From contig JADDOH010008069.1 of assembly GCA_016648135.1 (NCBI GenBank), forward strand, positions 1 through 64,000: DNA of 64,000 bases. The letters run 5' to 3'. The position numbers and the translations under genes were made by a program. Positions 1 to 11,781 of this stretch are shown here, in pieces. This DNA comes from Agrypnia vestita (lineage: Eukaryota > Arthropoda > Insecta > Trichoptera > Phryganeidae). Position 1 is the stretch's first letter. Every line of letters begins with the position of its first letter. The notes under the pieces are model-generated. The model had not been told where the DNA came from and made no database searches. It was given only the letters and a program-made list of their open reading frames with translations.

Positions 1-380
1 AAATAGTTTAAAAATTCATCGCTACAGGACGGGGTGGGCCTTGGCCAAGTAAAGGACATTCCTCAATTCCTTGTATTTTGTTTGTTTTTTGATAAACCTT
101 ATATTGAAATAAAGTTATGGTAGATTCCTAATATTTTTCAACGTCAATAATAACAAAAATAGTTTAGAAATTCATCGCTACAGGACGGGGTGGGCCTTGG
201 CCAAGTAAAGGACATTCCTCAATTCCTTGTTTTTTGTTTGTTTTTTGATAAACCTTATATTGAAATAAAGTTATGGTAGATTCCTAATATTTTTCAACGT
301 CGATAACAAAAATATTTTATAAATTCATCGCTACAGGACGGGGTGGGCCTTGGCCAAGTAAAGGACATTCCTCAATTCCT
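1..380. repeat. Satellite-like tandem repeat, ~155-bp unit, about 2.5 copies
   Basis: The block beginning TTCATCGCTACAGGACGG recurs at about 15, 171 and 324, so the period is 156 then 153 bp. The first two units are nearly identical over their whole length. The third stops near 380, after CTCAATTCC. The array starts at the window edge and may continue upstream. Confidence 0.9.
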
Positions 381-385
381 TTATG

Positions 386-749
386 TTCGTTATTAGGTAG
401 GAGGTACGGTCTACCGATACTTCGTCTAGACTCCCTTTGGCATATGAAATGTAGGTTGGTTAGATTATGTTAGCGCACAAGACTCTTTTATCCGAGCTCC
501 ACGCCCGGCCCATCGAAATTGTTAGGTTTTAATCAATTTGACATCAGGATGCTCACAGCGCTCGTAAACATCCAGATTGTGACACCGACGCCAAATATCA
601 TCTCCGAAAAATGGGTCTGTCTTTCTCAGGATTTTGTGCTCATAAAGTAGACAGACCTGAGTCCAGGATTCGACTTCGTATATTAATTAATATGATCGAA
701 TAAGAAAATATGAACGCAGAACATTATATTCACGCAGACAATAAGTGCC
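386..749. other. Unannotated spacer
   Basis: Mixed-composition sequence with no recognised coding region or repeat. Confidence 0.5.
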
Positions 750-1227
750 GTGTTCTAGTTTATGTTTTCTGGAGTGTTACGTCGTATTTTTACGATATTT
801 CGGATCCAATTGCAGGGTGCATCAATAGGGCTGACGTGTTATTGTCAGTGTTGAAGTTGCGATTAAGTATTGGCTTGCAATACCGTGTCAAAAGCTGAGT
901 GTCTCTGTGTTTATGTGTTACGTGGCAATACCGTGTCGGAGACATATATTTTCATGAGTTATTTTGTGTTATGTGCATGTTTCATATATACCTATCATTG
1001 CGGAAACATAGATAAATCCTACTTTCGACACGTTGCTAGCGGTACTTAACATTGATCACAACACTGACAACGTTTGACCCTGCTTTTGACACGGTATTGC
1101 AAGTCAATGGTTAATATAACATCAACAACGCCTCAGCCGTCATGATGTACCCTGCAATGGAATCCGAAACATTAGCCAGAAATGTAAAAACACGCTATAA
1201 TACCCCAGAAAACACAAACCAGAATAG
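750..1227. repeat. Fold-back repeat with ~145-bp imperfect arms
   Basis: The left arm (about 750-894) ends in GCAATACCGTGTCAAAAG. The right arm (1083-1227) begins with its reverse complement. Blocks such as TTTTCTGG, TTTCGGAT and TTGCAGGGT keep the same order in both arms. A third GCAATACCGTGTC lies in the ~190-bp spacer near 926. No target duplication was recognised, so the class is open. Short ORFs inside are incidental. Confidence 0.8.
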
Positions 1228-3682
1228 TCATACTCTCATCTGTTGGCTGGGATAATGTCTCATTTCATTATTAAGTTATTCATTACAGTGGCGGTATTAA
1301 TAAGCTTATAATCTTACCGATACTCGATACCAAAGTTTGTTATAATAAGTTGAAATAATGCGTCCTTATAATAAAATACACCTGGGTTGGTTTGTTAGAC
1401 AGCAGATGCGGGAATTCATTCAGAATACAGTATCTTCGTGAGAAAATTTTATTCAAGATCTTGTCGACATACGAAAATGTAATATAGCCTTGTACGAAAT
1501 TAATGTTTGTCTATGTGAAAGTTGAATATTTGAGTTTGTAATGTGGCAGTTTCTGACAATAGATTGTGAAGGGTTCGCTTAAGGGTAAGCGTTAAAAGTT
1601 TCGAAATTGAGTTTAGTTACAATTAAAATAATCACTCTGATAAAAAAATTTACTATTTTTTAATTTTATAAACTACTGAAAAAAACTTTTGGTTTTCATC
1701 TAAAAATATTTAGTTTGCCTTTGAAAATATGTAATATTTTTAACTATTAAATGAGTCATTGTAGATTAAATTAAGGCAGTTCATAGAAAATAAAACTAGG
1801 AGGTTGTATTATGAATATTTAGATTATATTTTATATAAATTTTGTTTTAAAAGTTTGTCAAAATTAAGTTAATGAATTAAATGCATTTAATAAAAGTATA
1901 AATAGTACAATTTTAAAATTTTGTGCAATTATAAATTTTAAAAAAATATTTAAAAAACTAATATATAATTAAAACTTTGTTTTTTCACTATATTTTGTTT
2001 TGAAAATTCAACATGTTTTGGGTACGATGCTCCCATCTTAAAGAAAATATTAAATGTTCAGATAGCTTCTATATTGAATTGGCATTTCAAAGTAATTTAG
2101 GTAAGTCAAGTACTTGCATTTCATGCTTAGTAATTTCGAATTGCTATTTTGTAATGTACATGTTTGTTGTAGTTTTATTACGATCTCGACAAAGAATAAT
2201 GCTAACGTTCAGTCGCTCTGCAAGTGTCTAATTCGAGTATCCGGGCAGAACGGAATGTTTGTTGATTATTCACAAAGCTTTGTGCACAAAGTACTATAAA
2301 ATTCATAAGTGTCATTCGGAGAGATAACAGTACCAGAGGGCTTGGAAACAAAAGGAGGATGTTTAATATTTTTTAAATCTTCTTTTAAAAACGGTTTGCT
2401 TCGACAGACTCGCCCAGTTTGTATCAATAAGTCGAGGATTTAGCATCTCATTGAGGACCATCAAATTAAATTAAATGAATGGTGTTTTCAAAATAATTTT
2501 ATCCAGTTTTCTGGGATATTCTACCGTATATATCTGACCTCTCTGGCCGAAGATAGTGTTTCCGGAAGTAATTTTGTCGACGAGTTTTAGGGAAAATTTA
2601 TTATTATTTTTTTATTATTTTTTTGCCAAGTACAAGAGAGGTAGCTTGACATAATAATTTGAATAAGCCACTTTATTGTGCATAATTTTATATAATATAG
2701 GTACAATAAAATGGTATTGTATATATTTATTATAATAATTTTAATAATAATATTTATATTTTTCTACGACATTTTAATATTATTATATTTACACCAGTCT
2801 TACACACAATATAATCCACAATGTCTATCGGTTTCGGTTCCACCCAACCTATATTATAATATAAACCAGGGATAATATAAACTTACTTGTGATATTTACA
2901 TTAATAAAAGTTAAGTAATTAGTTTAGAGAGATTTATAGAATATTATCGCTTTCAGAGCCTTATTATTATTTTTGAGAAAATCATCTTTTCAGAGCGTTG
3001 TCAATATTTTTGCTAACAACACGCAGACTTGAAGCGGTCATTTTCGGATCAAATAGTTTTGAAATTGCGTGATATTGACACAACTTGTCACAAAAACATG
3101 CAAATGGCTTTAATAGTTGCTTACGCACACGTGGTTCATATGAAAAGTTCGTGAACTGATATTGAAATGACATAGATTTTTCGAAAATACTTCTCTTTTT
3201 TTTTAATACATTCATTCTGAACTTTAAAATATTCCTTCTACTGTCATTTTCTCATCCGGGAACTAAGATTTCTCAAACCTCACAAAATAATTGTTAACCG
3301 CTGCTTTCAGCTCAATGAAACAAAACCGACTATCACTAAGGATTTTTTTTGAGGTTAAGTAACACGCAACAAATTGTACACATATGCGAACCTACTTTTA
3401 TAATTTAGATAAGACACATATTTACATAACAAAATGATATTGAAATTTTTTATATAAGTAATAGAGGCCTTAGATCGGATAATTAAGATAAATTAAATTA
3501 AGAAACGCCTGAACCCTTAAGCCAATATAATTAATAACCAGTTAAATTTTACGAATAACCCAATTAGTGATATGTGGTTCCCCATTTCAGAGTCTAGGTA
3601 TTTGCCATTTTATCGCAACCCCACCACAATTGTAGCCTAGCCCCCGTTCAAAAATAAACTTGTTTACCAAAATAAGTAATAG
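1228..3682. other. A+T-rich stretch without recognised genes
   Basis: Long runs of A and T, especially 1620-2000 and 2600-2800. The small ORFs have no recognisable domain. I see no promoter, RNA gene or repeat boundary that I can support. Confidence 0.6.
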
Positions 3683-3690
3683 ATAATTAG

Positions 3691-3970
3691 CAGGGGCGTG
3701 CAGTGAGAACATAAATGCACGTATATGAGAACAAAATATGTATATATATTTTGAAAAAAAAAATTGAAATATATATCTCGAAATATTCCATTAATTCTCG
3801 AAATATCATAATTATTATCATATTATACCGATTTTAATATTTCATAATCTTCTGTCGCATAAATATTTCATTTCGATGTTTTTTTTTCGAATCAAAATCG
3901 AAAAAAAAAAATTACAAAAATTCGAATTAAAAGTCATGCTTCAATGTAATCCACTGCACTGCACGCACTG
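3691..3970. mobile_element. hAT-type MITE, 280 bp
   Basis: The left end is CAGGGGCGTGCAGTG. The right end reads CAGTGCGTGCAGTG in reverse complement. The element is flanked by a perfect 8-bp direct repeat ATAATTAG (3683-3690 and 3971-3978). An 8-bp target duplication with CAG-type ends is the hAT signature. There is no transposase, so it is non-autonomous. The interior is partly palindromic and very A+T-rich. Confidence 0.85.
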
Positions 3971-3978
3971 ATAATTAG

Positions 3979-5156
3979 TAGTGGCGTGCAGCGCATACAA
4001 CAAAAAATCTGTGCATTAGTAAAGATTCTGGGAAATAAATATTAATTAAATAATCCTTATTTTAAGAAAAAGTCGATTTAAAATTCTAGCCGTAATTCGT
4101 CCTGCGGCTAGATGTTTTATTTTCGACGTTTCTGTATTCAACTTCTTGTCAATTAATAATTTATTTCCCTTGATAAATTATGAACGCAACAATTTTTTTC
4201 GAAAAGAATAGAAAAGTAAATTTTTCATGGAATCGCGTGTTTCTTCGAAAGGTCCAATGTCAGGTGAGAACTGCGCGCACGACACTTGCAGAAATTACAT
4301 TTTTTCATTGTGTGAATTCTATTTATCTTTTCTAAGGTGAATTCCATCTGTTAAATCATAATAATATGGTCTCCATATTATGTTTTTTCTTTTCTTTTAT
4401 TATTTTCATATGAATTACTGAGTTCAACAGTACAAATTCAATCCGTTTCTATTAAAATGGTAGTTAGTTTATGGTAATTTATTAAGAAACTTCGTAAAAT
4501 ATAGGTTTTTAAACATTTTACGCAATATGAAAATATTTATTTACGACGACATTGCCATCGATGATATCATAAAATGTTTGATTTATTTTTGTGAGAAGAA
4601 ACGAATATCTGAAATTAGTATTATTCCTGATTTAAATCGACTTCGAAATGTATTGAAAATGTTTGCCATATTACTCTTCATATAAAATATTTATCTTTTA
4701 AGAAATTCTTGTTTACAATTAATACTTATTTTATAGTGCAATTATTTTTGTGGATTAAAGCTACTCAGAATAGTTTATTATATACCTACAGTTAAAAAAA
4801 TACAAAACAAAATGTAAGTATATACCCACATAGGTATATTCATATATATATTTTTTTAAATATAGGTATGTCGTCGGCAGGGGCGTGCAGTGGGAACATT
4901 GCAGCATGACTTTTACGTAACCAATTATTTGGAAAAAAATTGGGAATACAACAAATATTTCGTAATATTTCTATCACAATTGTTATCATAGCATTCATAT
5001 TTTGATATATCATAAAAATCTGTAGCATAAATATTTGATTTCTAATTTTTTTCCAAAATATACGGTTACAAAAAAGTCATGCTTCAATGTTCCCACTGCA
5101 TGCGCCTGGTAGTCGGTCACAGCATAACTTAAGTTTACACCCACTGCACGCCACTG
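3979..5156. mobile_element. hAT-type non-autonomous element, ~1.18 kb, carrying a nested MITE
   Basis: The left end is TAGTGGCGTGCAGCG. The right end reads CAGTGGCGTGCAGTGGG in reverse complement. Flanks are ATAATTAG (left) and ATAATGAG (5157-5164), a 7/8 match for a hAT target duplication. Its left flank is shared with the right duplication of the 3691 element, so the two lie back to back. The interior has no transposase-like frame and contains the MITE at 4878-5108. Confidence 0.6.
4878..5108. mobile_element. Nested palindromic hAT-type MITE, 231 bp
   Basis: The ends are CAGGGGCGTGCAGTGGG and, in reverse complement, CAGGCGCATGCAGTGGG. Almost the whole element is one palindrome centred near 4995; both arms contain GGGAACATTG, GCATGACTTTT and GTAACC. 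Flanks GTCGTCGG and GTAGTCGG match 7/8, as expected for an old 8-bp duplication. It lies inside the 3979-5156 element. Confidence 0.8.
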
Positions 5157-5164
5157 ATAATGAG

Positions 5165-6767
5165 CATGCGTCCATCCTGACGAAGATACAGTGGTATAGA
5201 AACTGATAGACGTAAACTTACTCGAGGCGATATATACAAAGTTTTTAGTTAATTAAAATTAACTAATAAATATGTCAACCACAAAGTAACGCTATAAACA
5301 TAAAAAAAATCTGGATGGAGATCCATTGCGTCAGTTATTGGTTATATTAGATTTAAAGGAAACTTGTCGACATTATTCTGAACAATCTTATTACGATTCT
5401 AAGAAGATAAACGTTGTTCGTTCCATTTGCGGTTTAAGAAAATAATTTCCAGAGGGTTTTTCCATTTGGTTAAATTGGTGAACATATATGTATTCTACAA
5501 TAGAGCTTCACATCCATTGAGGAAGACTCGTAATATAACAGCTCAAAATAAAAATTTCTTGGACGCTCATAGTTTTTATGGTTTCTGATACTGTAATATT
5601 CTTTTATCTCTTAAGGAATCTGATATTTGAAATATTATCGTACCTATTTTAATTTAAAATAGTTTATATGCCGTAACTGCTCAACTGTTAGGTATTGAAA
5701 AATAATATTGCACTCTCGTATATTATGTAGAAATAAAAACACAGGATGCAATTTCTGCTTTCAAGGTTTATAATGACAATTATGTATGAATCTAATATTC
5801 TTTTATCTCTTTATGGCCTCAGACACTCATATGAATAACTGAACATACCGATAAATATCCATGTATAGCATGACTACCTTTTATCACAAATTAATTGGTT
5901 CTTTATATCTTCTTGTAGGTGTTTACCTACTTAAATAATTTAGTTTTTTCTTCAAAAAATAAGTTAGTTTAATAACCATTCTGTACACAAATCACCTTAG
6001 AAACCAATATAAAGCATTCTGGACATAAAAGCCTTTTTTTCGTTATGCTGTTCACTATTTCGTTATTCGTGCTGTAATTATATAAGATTTGGTTTACCTT
6101 TTTTGACAGTATTTTTGAGAGAGTGACAGTGTTTAATTTGTTCGCCGGAATGAAAAAGAATACATAAAGATACCTATATATTTTTATTTTTCGTAAATAA
6201 AAAGCAGTTTTAGAAAATATTATTTTGTGTCTACATATAGGTACACTCGTGGAGTTAACCTATCAAAACGACAAATTATATATTTTTATTTATTTTATTT
6301 TATTTATTTATTTATACAGAAGATACTTTTTTTTGTAATAAATTGATTCTATATTATAACATTTTTTACAGACATTATACTCCCCAGAATATGAGCCAAA
6401 GCTCGAGGTTGTTTTTTTTGTTTGTTATTTAATTCAATCAGATAACTTCATTTCTATTTTATCTCACACATTTCCAGTCAGAATATTTGTAATCAGAAAT
6501 CATTATCAAGAATCCATTGATACTTATCGTTATCGCTCTACTACGAAGTAAGATAAATAAATTTTAAGCATAATTATGCAATTACATATAGTACATGCCT
6601 TTATTACAGAGAATTGGTGCAGGTCTATTCGTTATTATTAATCGATATAGTAGTGCAGTTATAGAAAGGTTTGAGTTTTGACAGTATTTTTATCTTGGTT
6701 AAAATATTAAGAAATACCAAAAATATTGCAACGTGCTTTACAACTTTACCGATATTGCTTGTAAGTA
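5165..6767. other. A+T-rich spacer with one odd short frame
   Basis: No gene recognised. At 5272-5445 one frame starts MSTTK, hits a TAA after five codons, then stays open for about 50 codons with a non-repetitive composition (for example LLVILDLKETCRHYSEQ). This could be a decayed coding fragment, but I cannot place it in a family. Confidence 0.4.
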
Positions 6768-6904
6768 GAGCATGACTTCATCAATATCAACAGAAAGTTC
6801 AGTACAAATTCATCGCTCTTACGTTGAGTAGGACTTCATCGCTAGTTGGTTCAGTATGACTTCATCGCTAGTAAGTCCAACACAACTCCACCGCTAGTTA
6901 GTAG
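6768..6904. repeat. Short degenerate tandem repeat
   Basis: About four imperfect copies of a ~33-bp unit built on ACTTCATCGCTAGT, each preceded by a GTAYNAYAC-like word. Copies diverge at the edges. Confidence 0.7.
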
Positions 6905-7184
6905 AGAACAGTTTTATAGCTTTTTGTAATGCAACTCTGTACCGATCGATGTACACAGCTGCACCAGTAAATTGATCTTCGATTACGAAAGTAAGAAATA
7001 AAAAAAAAGTATTTCGTTAACAGTTCATTAGTTACCTGGTACATACTTGATTTTGCAATTTCATTTTTTTTTGTATGGGCCAAAGGCGTTTATGATTTTT
7101 AGTTTTATAAATTTCCATCAAATTTAATTTGTATTGAAAATACCAACGACTTTTTATTAATTTGATGCCGTAAGTCAAATTTTA

Positions 7185-7690
7185 TTAAACATATTCAAAG
7201 GCGTTCTTGTGCCAACCCTAATGTATGGAAGTGAAGCCTGGAATTGGCAAAAGAGAAATGAAAGTAGACTGAATGCGGTAGAAATGCGGTCACTAAGACG
7301 CTTGTGTGAAAAATCTTTGGTCGATAGAGTGAGGAATGAACAAATTAGGCGTGAATGCAATGTGGTAGATAGAATAAAGAAAGAGGTGCTGAGATGGTTT
7401 GGTCGTGTGGAACGTATGAACGAGGAAAGGATGGTTAAGAAAATATATGAGGCGAGTGTTGAAGGCAACATGAATAGAGGGCGTCCGCGAAAGACCTGGC
7501 ATGACCAGATACAACAAGTGTTTGGGGATGGCCCCGCTAAAAGCCGCCGCAACAACCGTAGAACTTGTATGGGAAGATGTATGAATGTGGCCTAAGCAAA
7601 AATGGTGTGCCAGGATAGAAGAGTGTGGCGTTCAATCCTCTCTGCCTATTCCTGCGGGGAAACGGCGTGATGGTTAGTTAGTTAGTTATT
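7185..7690 (+). pseudogene. RTE-like non-LTR retrotransposon, reverse-transcriptase C-terminus and 3' tail
   Basis: The frame reads VLVPTLMYGSEAW, then RWFGRVERMNEERMVKKIY and GRPRKTWHD. This is the conserved C-terminal tail of non-LTR reverse transcriptases; the catalytic domain is absent. A TAA at 7593-7595 interrupts the frame where the sister copy at 41.6 kb has GAA. The frame then continues through CQDRRVW and SILSAY to a TGA at 7668-7670. After that the DNA ends in GTTA repeats, a typical short-repeat tail. It is a 5'-truncated dead copy. Relatives with the same tail are near 11.8, 41.6 and 55.1 kb, all on this strand. The clade name is from remembered family features. Confidence 0.85.
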
Positions 7691-7840
7691 CAAGAATTTT
7701 TGTGGAAGTACGATGACATGAATCTGTAATATGTACTATAACGAAATGTTAATTTTCGATAATGTATACATTAACTGGTATACCTATGCACTAACTATGA
7801 GTTAATTTAATAATTATTGAAAGTTAATGTATACACTAAA

Positions 7841-8061
7841 CTAAAGCACGGTCGCTTAAAAGAGATAATTTCGTACACTGACCCTACCTTACGCATCCTT
7901 GTCGCTCGCTTACAATTATGTTGGTGTCACACTCGCACAGGCATGGTGACAGCCGCTGTCACCATGCCTGTGCGAGCGTGATAGCAACATAATTGTGGGT
8001 GAGCGACAATAATGCGTAGCGTAGTGTACGAAATTCTCTCGTTTCATCGACCGCGCTTTAG
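7841..8061. mobile_element. Palindromic MITE, 221 bp
   Basis: The ends CTAAAGCACGGTCG and CTAAAGCGCGGTCG (reverse complement) are inverted. The arms run to the middle, where GGCATGGTGACAGC pairs with its complement, so the element can fold into one hairpin of about 105 bp. The target duplication is unclear: GTTAATGTATA occurs on both sides, but 8 bp away from the left end. No ORF. Confidence 0.8.
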
Positions 8062-8515
8062 TTAATGTATATATTATCAAAATTTACACTTTGTTATATA
8101 TACAAGTGCATTAAATCGCGTAAATAGATATTGAATCTGGTACTGAAATAATATTTGCTGTTGTTGAAGGTTAAGGATTATATATTATTCGTCGTTAGTA
8201 TGATATCTTGTCGCGTACCTATTCATTCATATTGGTAATTTGTGTTATATAAATATATAAAACAAATACATATATACATATATATACACTAGTAAATATA
8301 TAAGTTGTACCAGAGCTAGTCCACAATACGTTATAGGTAAATTCCTACCTATAATTCGATATCCAAATATCAATAGTTTGGAGACAGACTTCCTCAAAGC
8401 TCGCATTTAAAAAAAAAAATTTCTTATATAAATATTTAAGGTTCTTATTAAGGTCCTTGGACATAGATAAATAAAACGGATATTTTATATGAACCGTGTA
8501 TTTCACCGAGAAGCA

Positions 8516-8560
8516 AATCTCGACGTTTGGCTGAAATCTTATCCAGCGTCGTCAGGAGAG
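8516..8560 (-). ncRNA. Hammerhead-like hairpin motif, degenerate
   Basis: On the minus strand: CTCTC, core CTGACGA, one extra C, stem GCTG/CAGC, then CAAAC where GAAAC is expected, a self-complementary ACGT, C, and GAGA, which pairs back with TCTC. The order matches a hammerhead ribozyme with minimal stem III. The extra nucleotide after the core and the G-to-C change argue that this copy is inactive. Confidence 0.4.
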
Positions 8561-8790
8561 CGTCCTATCACGGCGGAAGTTGAGTAATAATCCTTGAGAC
8601 GTTTTTATCATTGCGGGATGTATATAGGTCATTGTTGTAAATCTCACTGAACAGGTTTTTAGTGAAACAGAAAAGTGAAAGAACCTTAGAAGGACCCATT
8701 CCAAACAATAACATCTCTGCACCTCTCACTTTCCAAGCTTTCTATCAAATCTCTTGAGTGGAGGTAATATAGGCCCAGTTACATATTAAT

Positions 8791-9332
8791 TTATATAATT
8801 AATAAAAATGTACTATGTTTTCACTACTTATATATTGAAAACAATGATCCCTTCGTCAGGATACAATGTATACCTACTTATAAATAAAAAATATAAAAAA
8901 TAATATGTGGGAAATGAATAATAAGAAAGTACTAACAAGAAAACAAATTTAAAACATAACTATTAGTAAAAAGGATAATTATAATATTTAATTCATTTTT
9001 AATATTTTTTCTTATTTCCAAAATTTCTAATTTATCAAACTCTAATTATGTATAATTTATATATCGAATTTGTAACACTGAAATTGAATATTTTAAATAA
9101 CCAGGTCCTTATTTAACAAATATTTATCTTTAAAATTTGTTTTCAGGCTGTACTTAATTATTATTCATTTCCTGTAATAATTTTTAATATTTTTACTTCT
9201 ATACTTAGATTTTTGATTTTTAATTTGCTAGTATACATTATTTTCCGACAAAGGGACCATTGACCCTGATACGTGTTGATATTTTCAATATATAAGTGGT
9301 AAAACAATGCACATTTTTATTAATTATATTTT
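8791..9332. mobile_element. Palindromic element family P, copy 1
   Basis: The left end TATAATTAATAAAAATGTAC and the right end are inverted. Both arms contain CACTACTTATATATTG-like sequence and GATATTTTCAATATA. A close relative lies at 57141-57634. The interior is A+T-rich without an ORF. Confidence 0.75.
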
Positions 9333-9383
9333 GCTATTACTACAATATCATTTTGCTCTTTTTGAAAAAGAAAAACATTTTTT

Positions 9384-9765
9384 TTCGGCCGGCGCGGTGG
9401 GGCCACACTGAGCGTATTTTCTGCCGCGTCTTCGACGTTGCGTCAAATCCATAACTGAATTTAGCAGTCACATACAATATTCCGCGGCGGACCGCGCAGA
9501 GAACAAACACACGTGCAGACAATCCGTCGAATGTGGCGCGTTGCATTAAAAAACACGAGACGCGACGTAGCCGATTTCACGTTGACGTATGTTCCGCGGG
9601 CGGAGAACTGAAAAGACGCCGAAGCGAGCGTTCCGCCAGTGATTGGCCAATGATCTGCGCAGTGTGTTCGAAAAGCGCATATTGTATGGAAAGAAATGTA
9701 GCGGCATTCCGCGATATCAAAGACGCGACGGAAGATACGCCTAGTGTGGCGCCGGCCTTAATCTA
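9384..9765. promoter_or_regulatory. CpG-rich island in A+T-rich surroundings
   Basis: A sharp rise in G+C and CpG content, with GGCCGGCGCGG at the start and GTGGCGCCGGCC at the end. A GATTGGCCAATG palindrome (paired CCAAT boxes) is near 9643. No TATA box or splice structure is evident. It could be a promoter or first exon, or a G+C-rich repeat. The frames inside have no recognised domain. Confidence 0.35.
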
Positions 9766-10617
9766 TTTGTTGTGTTGCGGCTCTGTGTATTTCAGGGGTT
9801 AATTTTAAGCGAATTAATCCAATCTACAATGCTTATTATGACAAAAATTGATTCGGCTTTAGAGCAGGATTCTGGAAGGATTAAGTTCAAAATCCGAGGT
9901 TGCACTGTATTCCGAAACATCCGGCTGTACATATTTTCCATACGCATAATAATTTTACACTGAGCGAAGTTGTCAGCGCTTTAAAATGAGACAACGACAA
10001 ATTTGGATAGCGTTAAGTAACTACTTACTACGAGGAAACTCGGCAAATGTGAAGTATTTATCTGAATGTACTACTGCACAATCATTTAGCCCATTCTACT
10101 AGTGGCCGAGTTTTGATGACGTAAATTTAAAACTGCATCGAATGAATACGGGCATTGATACGATGAGTTATTTTTATTTTTAAAGTCACCGATAAAAATG
10201 ACGGTGATGAGTGCATGGGTGAACATTATCAATCATGAGTTCATAATGATAACTCAGGAAGGAAACAGGAGAATCATTCATATTTACATATTGTATGTAC
10301 CAAATTAATTAATATTAAATACAAAAATGTCACACAAAAAACAGACAATTTAAGTACCGGTTGTAGATCACGCAAAAATATCGCCATAAACTTCCCAAAT
10401 AGCAAGATGCGAGGTAATTCAAGCGCTAATTTATTAAGGCGAGATCACCAGTACTGGATAGGAAATTCCAAGACGCATTCAACTAGATCTAGTTGTTCAA
10501 GCAAGTAACTAAAATTATATCGGTTCGCTCTCCAATCTATATGTGCAGTGAAGACTTGGATGATTCGCAGTGAAGACAAGCGTCAGATATAGACCCCTTA
10601 AGGAATAAAGTATCTCG
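9766..10617. other. Spacer without recognised features
   Basis: A+T-rich with only short ORFs. Confidence 0.5.
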
Positions 10618-10712
10618 GGAACAGCTTCTTCTTATAGTGCCGTCTTCTATTGGAGTTCGGCGATCATTTACGAATCTATTCACTGCCGTACGGAACTTCA
10701 ACGAATCTATTC
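10618..10712 (-). pseudogene. Antisense non-LTR retrotransposon 3' end, first part
   Basis: CTTCTTCTTATAGTGCCGTC, then GGAGTTCGGCGATCAT and TTCACTGCC, is the antisense of a common insect non-LTR 3' end. The same sequence order occurs at 16978. The match resumes near 11385, so about 670 bp lie in between. Confidence 0.55.
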
Positions 10713-10779
10713 ACAAATGCTGACTTTGAATTAGCGAAGGGAAAAACTGCATTTCAAAATGAAGACTACAACACACACA

Positions 10780-10985
10780 CGTTCACCAGTTTGAAGACTA
10801 CAAAGTGTACACTACAATTGTAATAAAAACTACATGAAGTGAAGTAATTGTAGTACTACGAAATGAAGTGAATTAAATGAAGTGAAGTAATGAAGTAATT
10901 GTAATATTAATGAAGTGAAGTAATGAAATGAAGTGAAGTAATGAAATGAAGTAATTGTACTACAAAATTGTAGTACTGGTGAAGT
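10780..10985. repeat. GAAGTGAAGTAAT-type simple-sequence block
   Basis: Repeated TGAAGTGAAGTAATG words with variants, continuing as related AAGTGTGCACT-like words up to about 11350. Short ORFs here only translate the repeat. Confidence 0.75.
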
Positions 10986-11011
10986 AAATATTTTTTTCCC
11001 AAATAAATATT

Positions 11012-11041
11012 TGGCGACCTAAAAAAAAAAAAAGGTCGCCA
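11012..11041. repeat. Hairpin with an all-A loop
   Basis: TGGCGACCT and AGGTCGCCA form a perfect 9-bp stem separated only by A residues. Confidence 0.75.
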
Positions 11042-11384
11042 GCCAGATTTCTTCATTCGATTCCAAAACATTTTCAAACCATGGGGGGGGGTTGTTACAG
11101 TTTCCAGAGATTTCTTCATTTATCTACATCAACTTCCCAAAAATTTCACGTAAAAATGCACTATTTAAAGTATGTTTCTCATACTTTCGATAACTTTGAA
11201 GTGTGTGAACTTTGTAGTGTTCGTTTTGAAATTAAGTGCACTATTTGATGTTTATACTTTCAATAACTTTGGTGTTTGTAGTTTGTAGTGTGCACTACAC
11301 TTCAAAACGTGCGAAGTGTGCACTTCAATGTAATGTAGTACTACATTGTAGTAGTGAGTATAGAGCGGACCCATCACTACTTTG

Positions 11385-11575
11385 AATTTATTCATCACCG
11401 TACTCAGTCGACTTACGGTGGTACCAGTTCCGCAAGTTACGCAGCCGATGCGGCGCGGCGTCTTCCTAAGCTTCTGGTTTCACTTATTTTCCCCTGCGTG
11501 ATGAGTTGGTTTAGACTACATTTTGGTCCTCTCATAACACGTCCGAGATACGAATAACACGGAAGTAAACAAAAG
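11385..11575 (-). pseudogene. Antisense non-LTR retrotransposon, second part
   Basis: This continues the 10618 fragment: ACTCAGTCGACTTACGG, then AAGTTACGCAGCC, CCCTGCGTGATGAGTTGG and CTCTCATAACACGTCCGAG. On the minus strand this is the C-terminal coding tail of an RTE/Jockey-like reverse transcriptase, with frameshifts and stops. The element was interrupted by the simple-sequence block at 10.7-11.38 kb. Confidence 0.6.
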
Positions 11576-11781
11576 ATTCCGCCAATTTTTCGGCCACATA
11601 AAGTGACAGCCTAGAAAATGAGATTGTCCTGAACTCAACTGGGAGCCGATCGGTGACTTTTTGTAGAAGGGATGCTGGATAGTAAGTTTATGCCTACTAT
11701 CAAAAATGTTAAAATTAAATTTAAAAAATGTCTGTTAAAAGAAAGCCTGTTAAATTCGGGAAAATATCCTGATAAAAGCTT

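Noticed and set aside
7175..7555. 126-codon minus-strand open frame
   Set aside because: Shadow of the plus-strand reverse-transcriptase remnant, which has clear family motifs.
9533..9802. 89-codon frame in the CpG-rich block
   Set aside because: No ATG in good context, no domain; long frames are expected where stop codons are rare because of G+C content.
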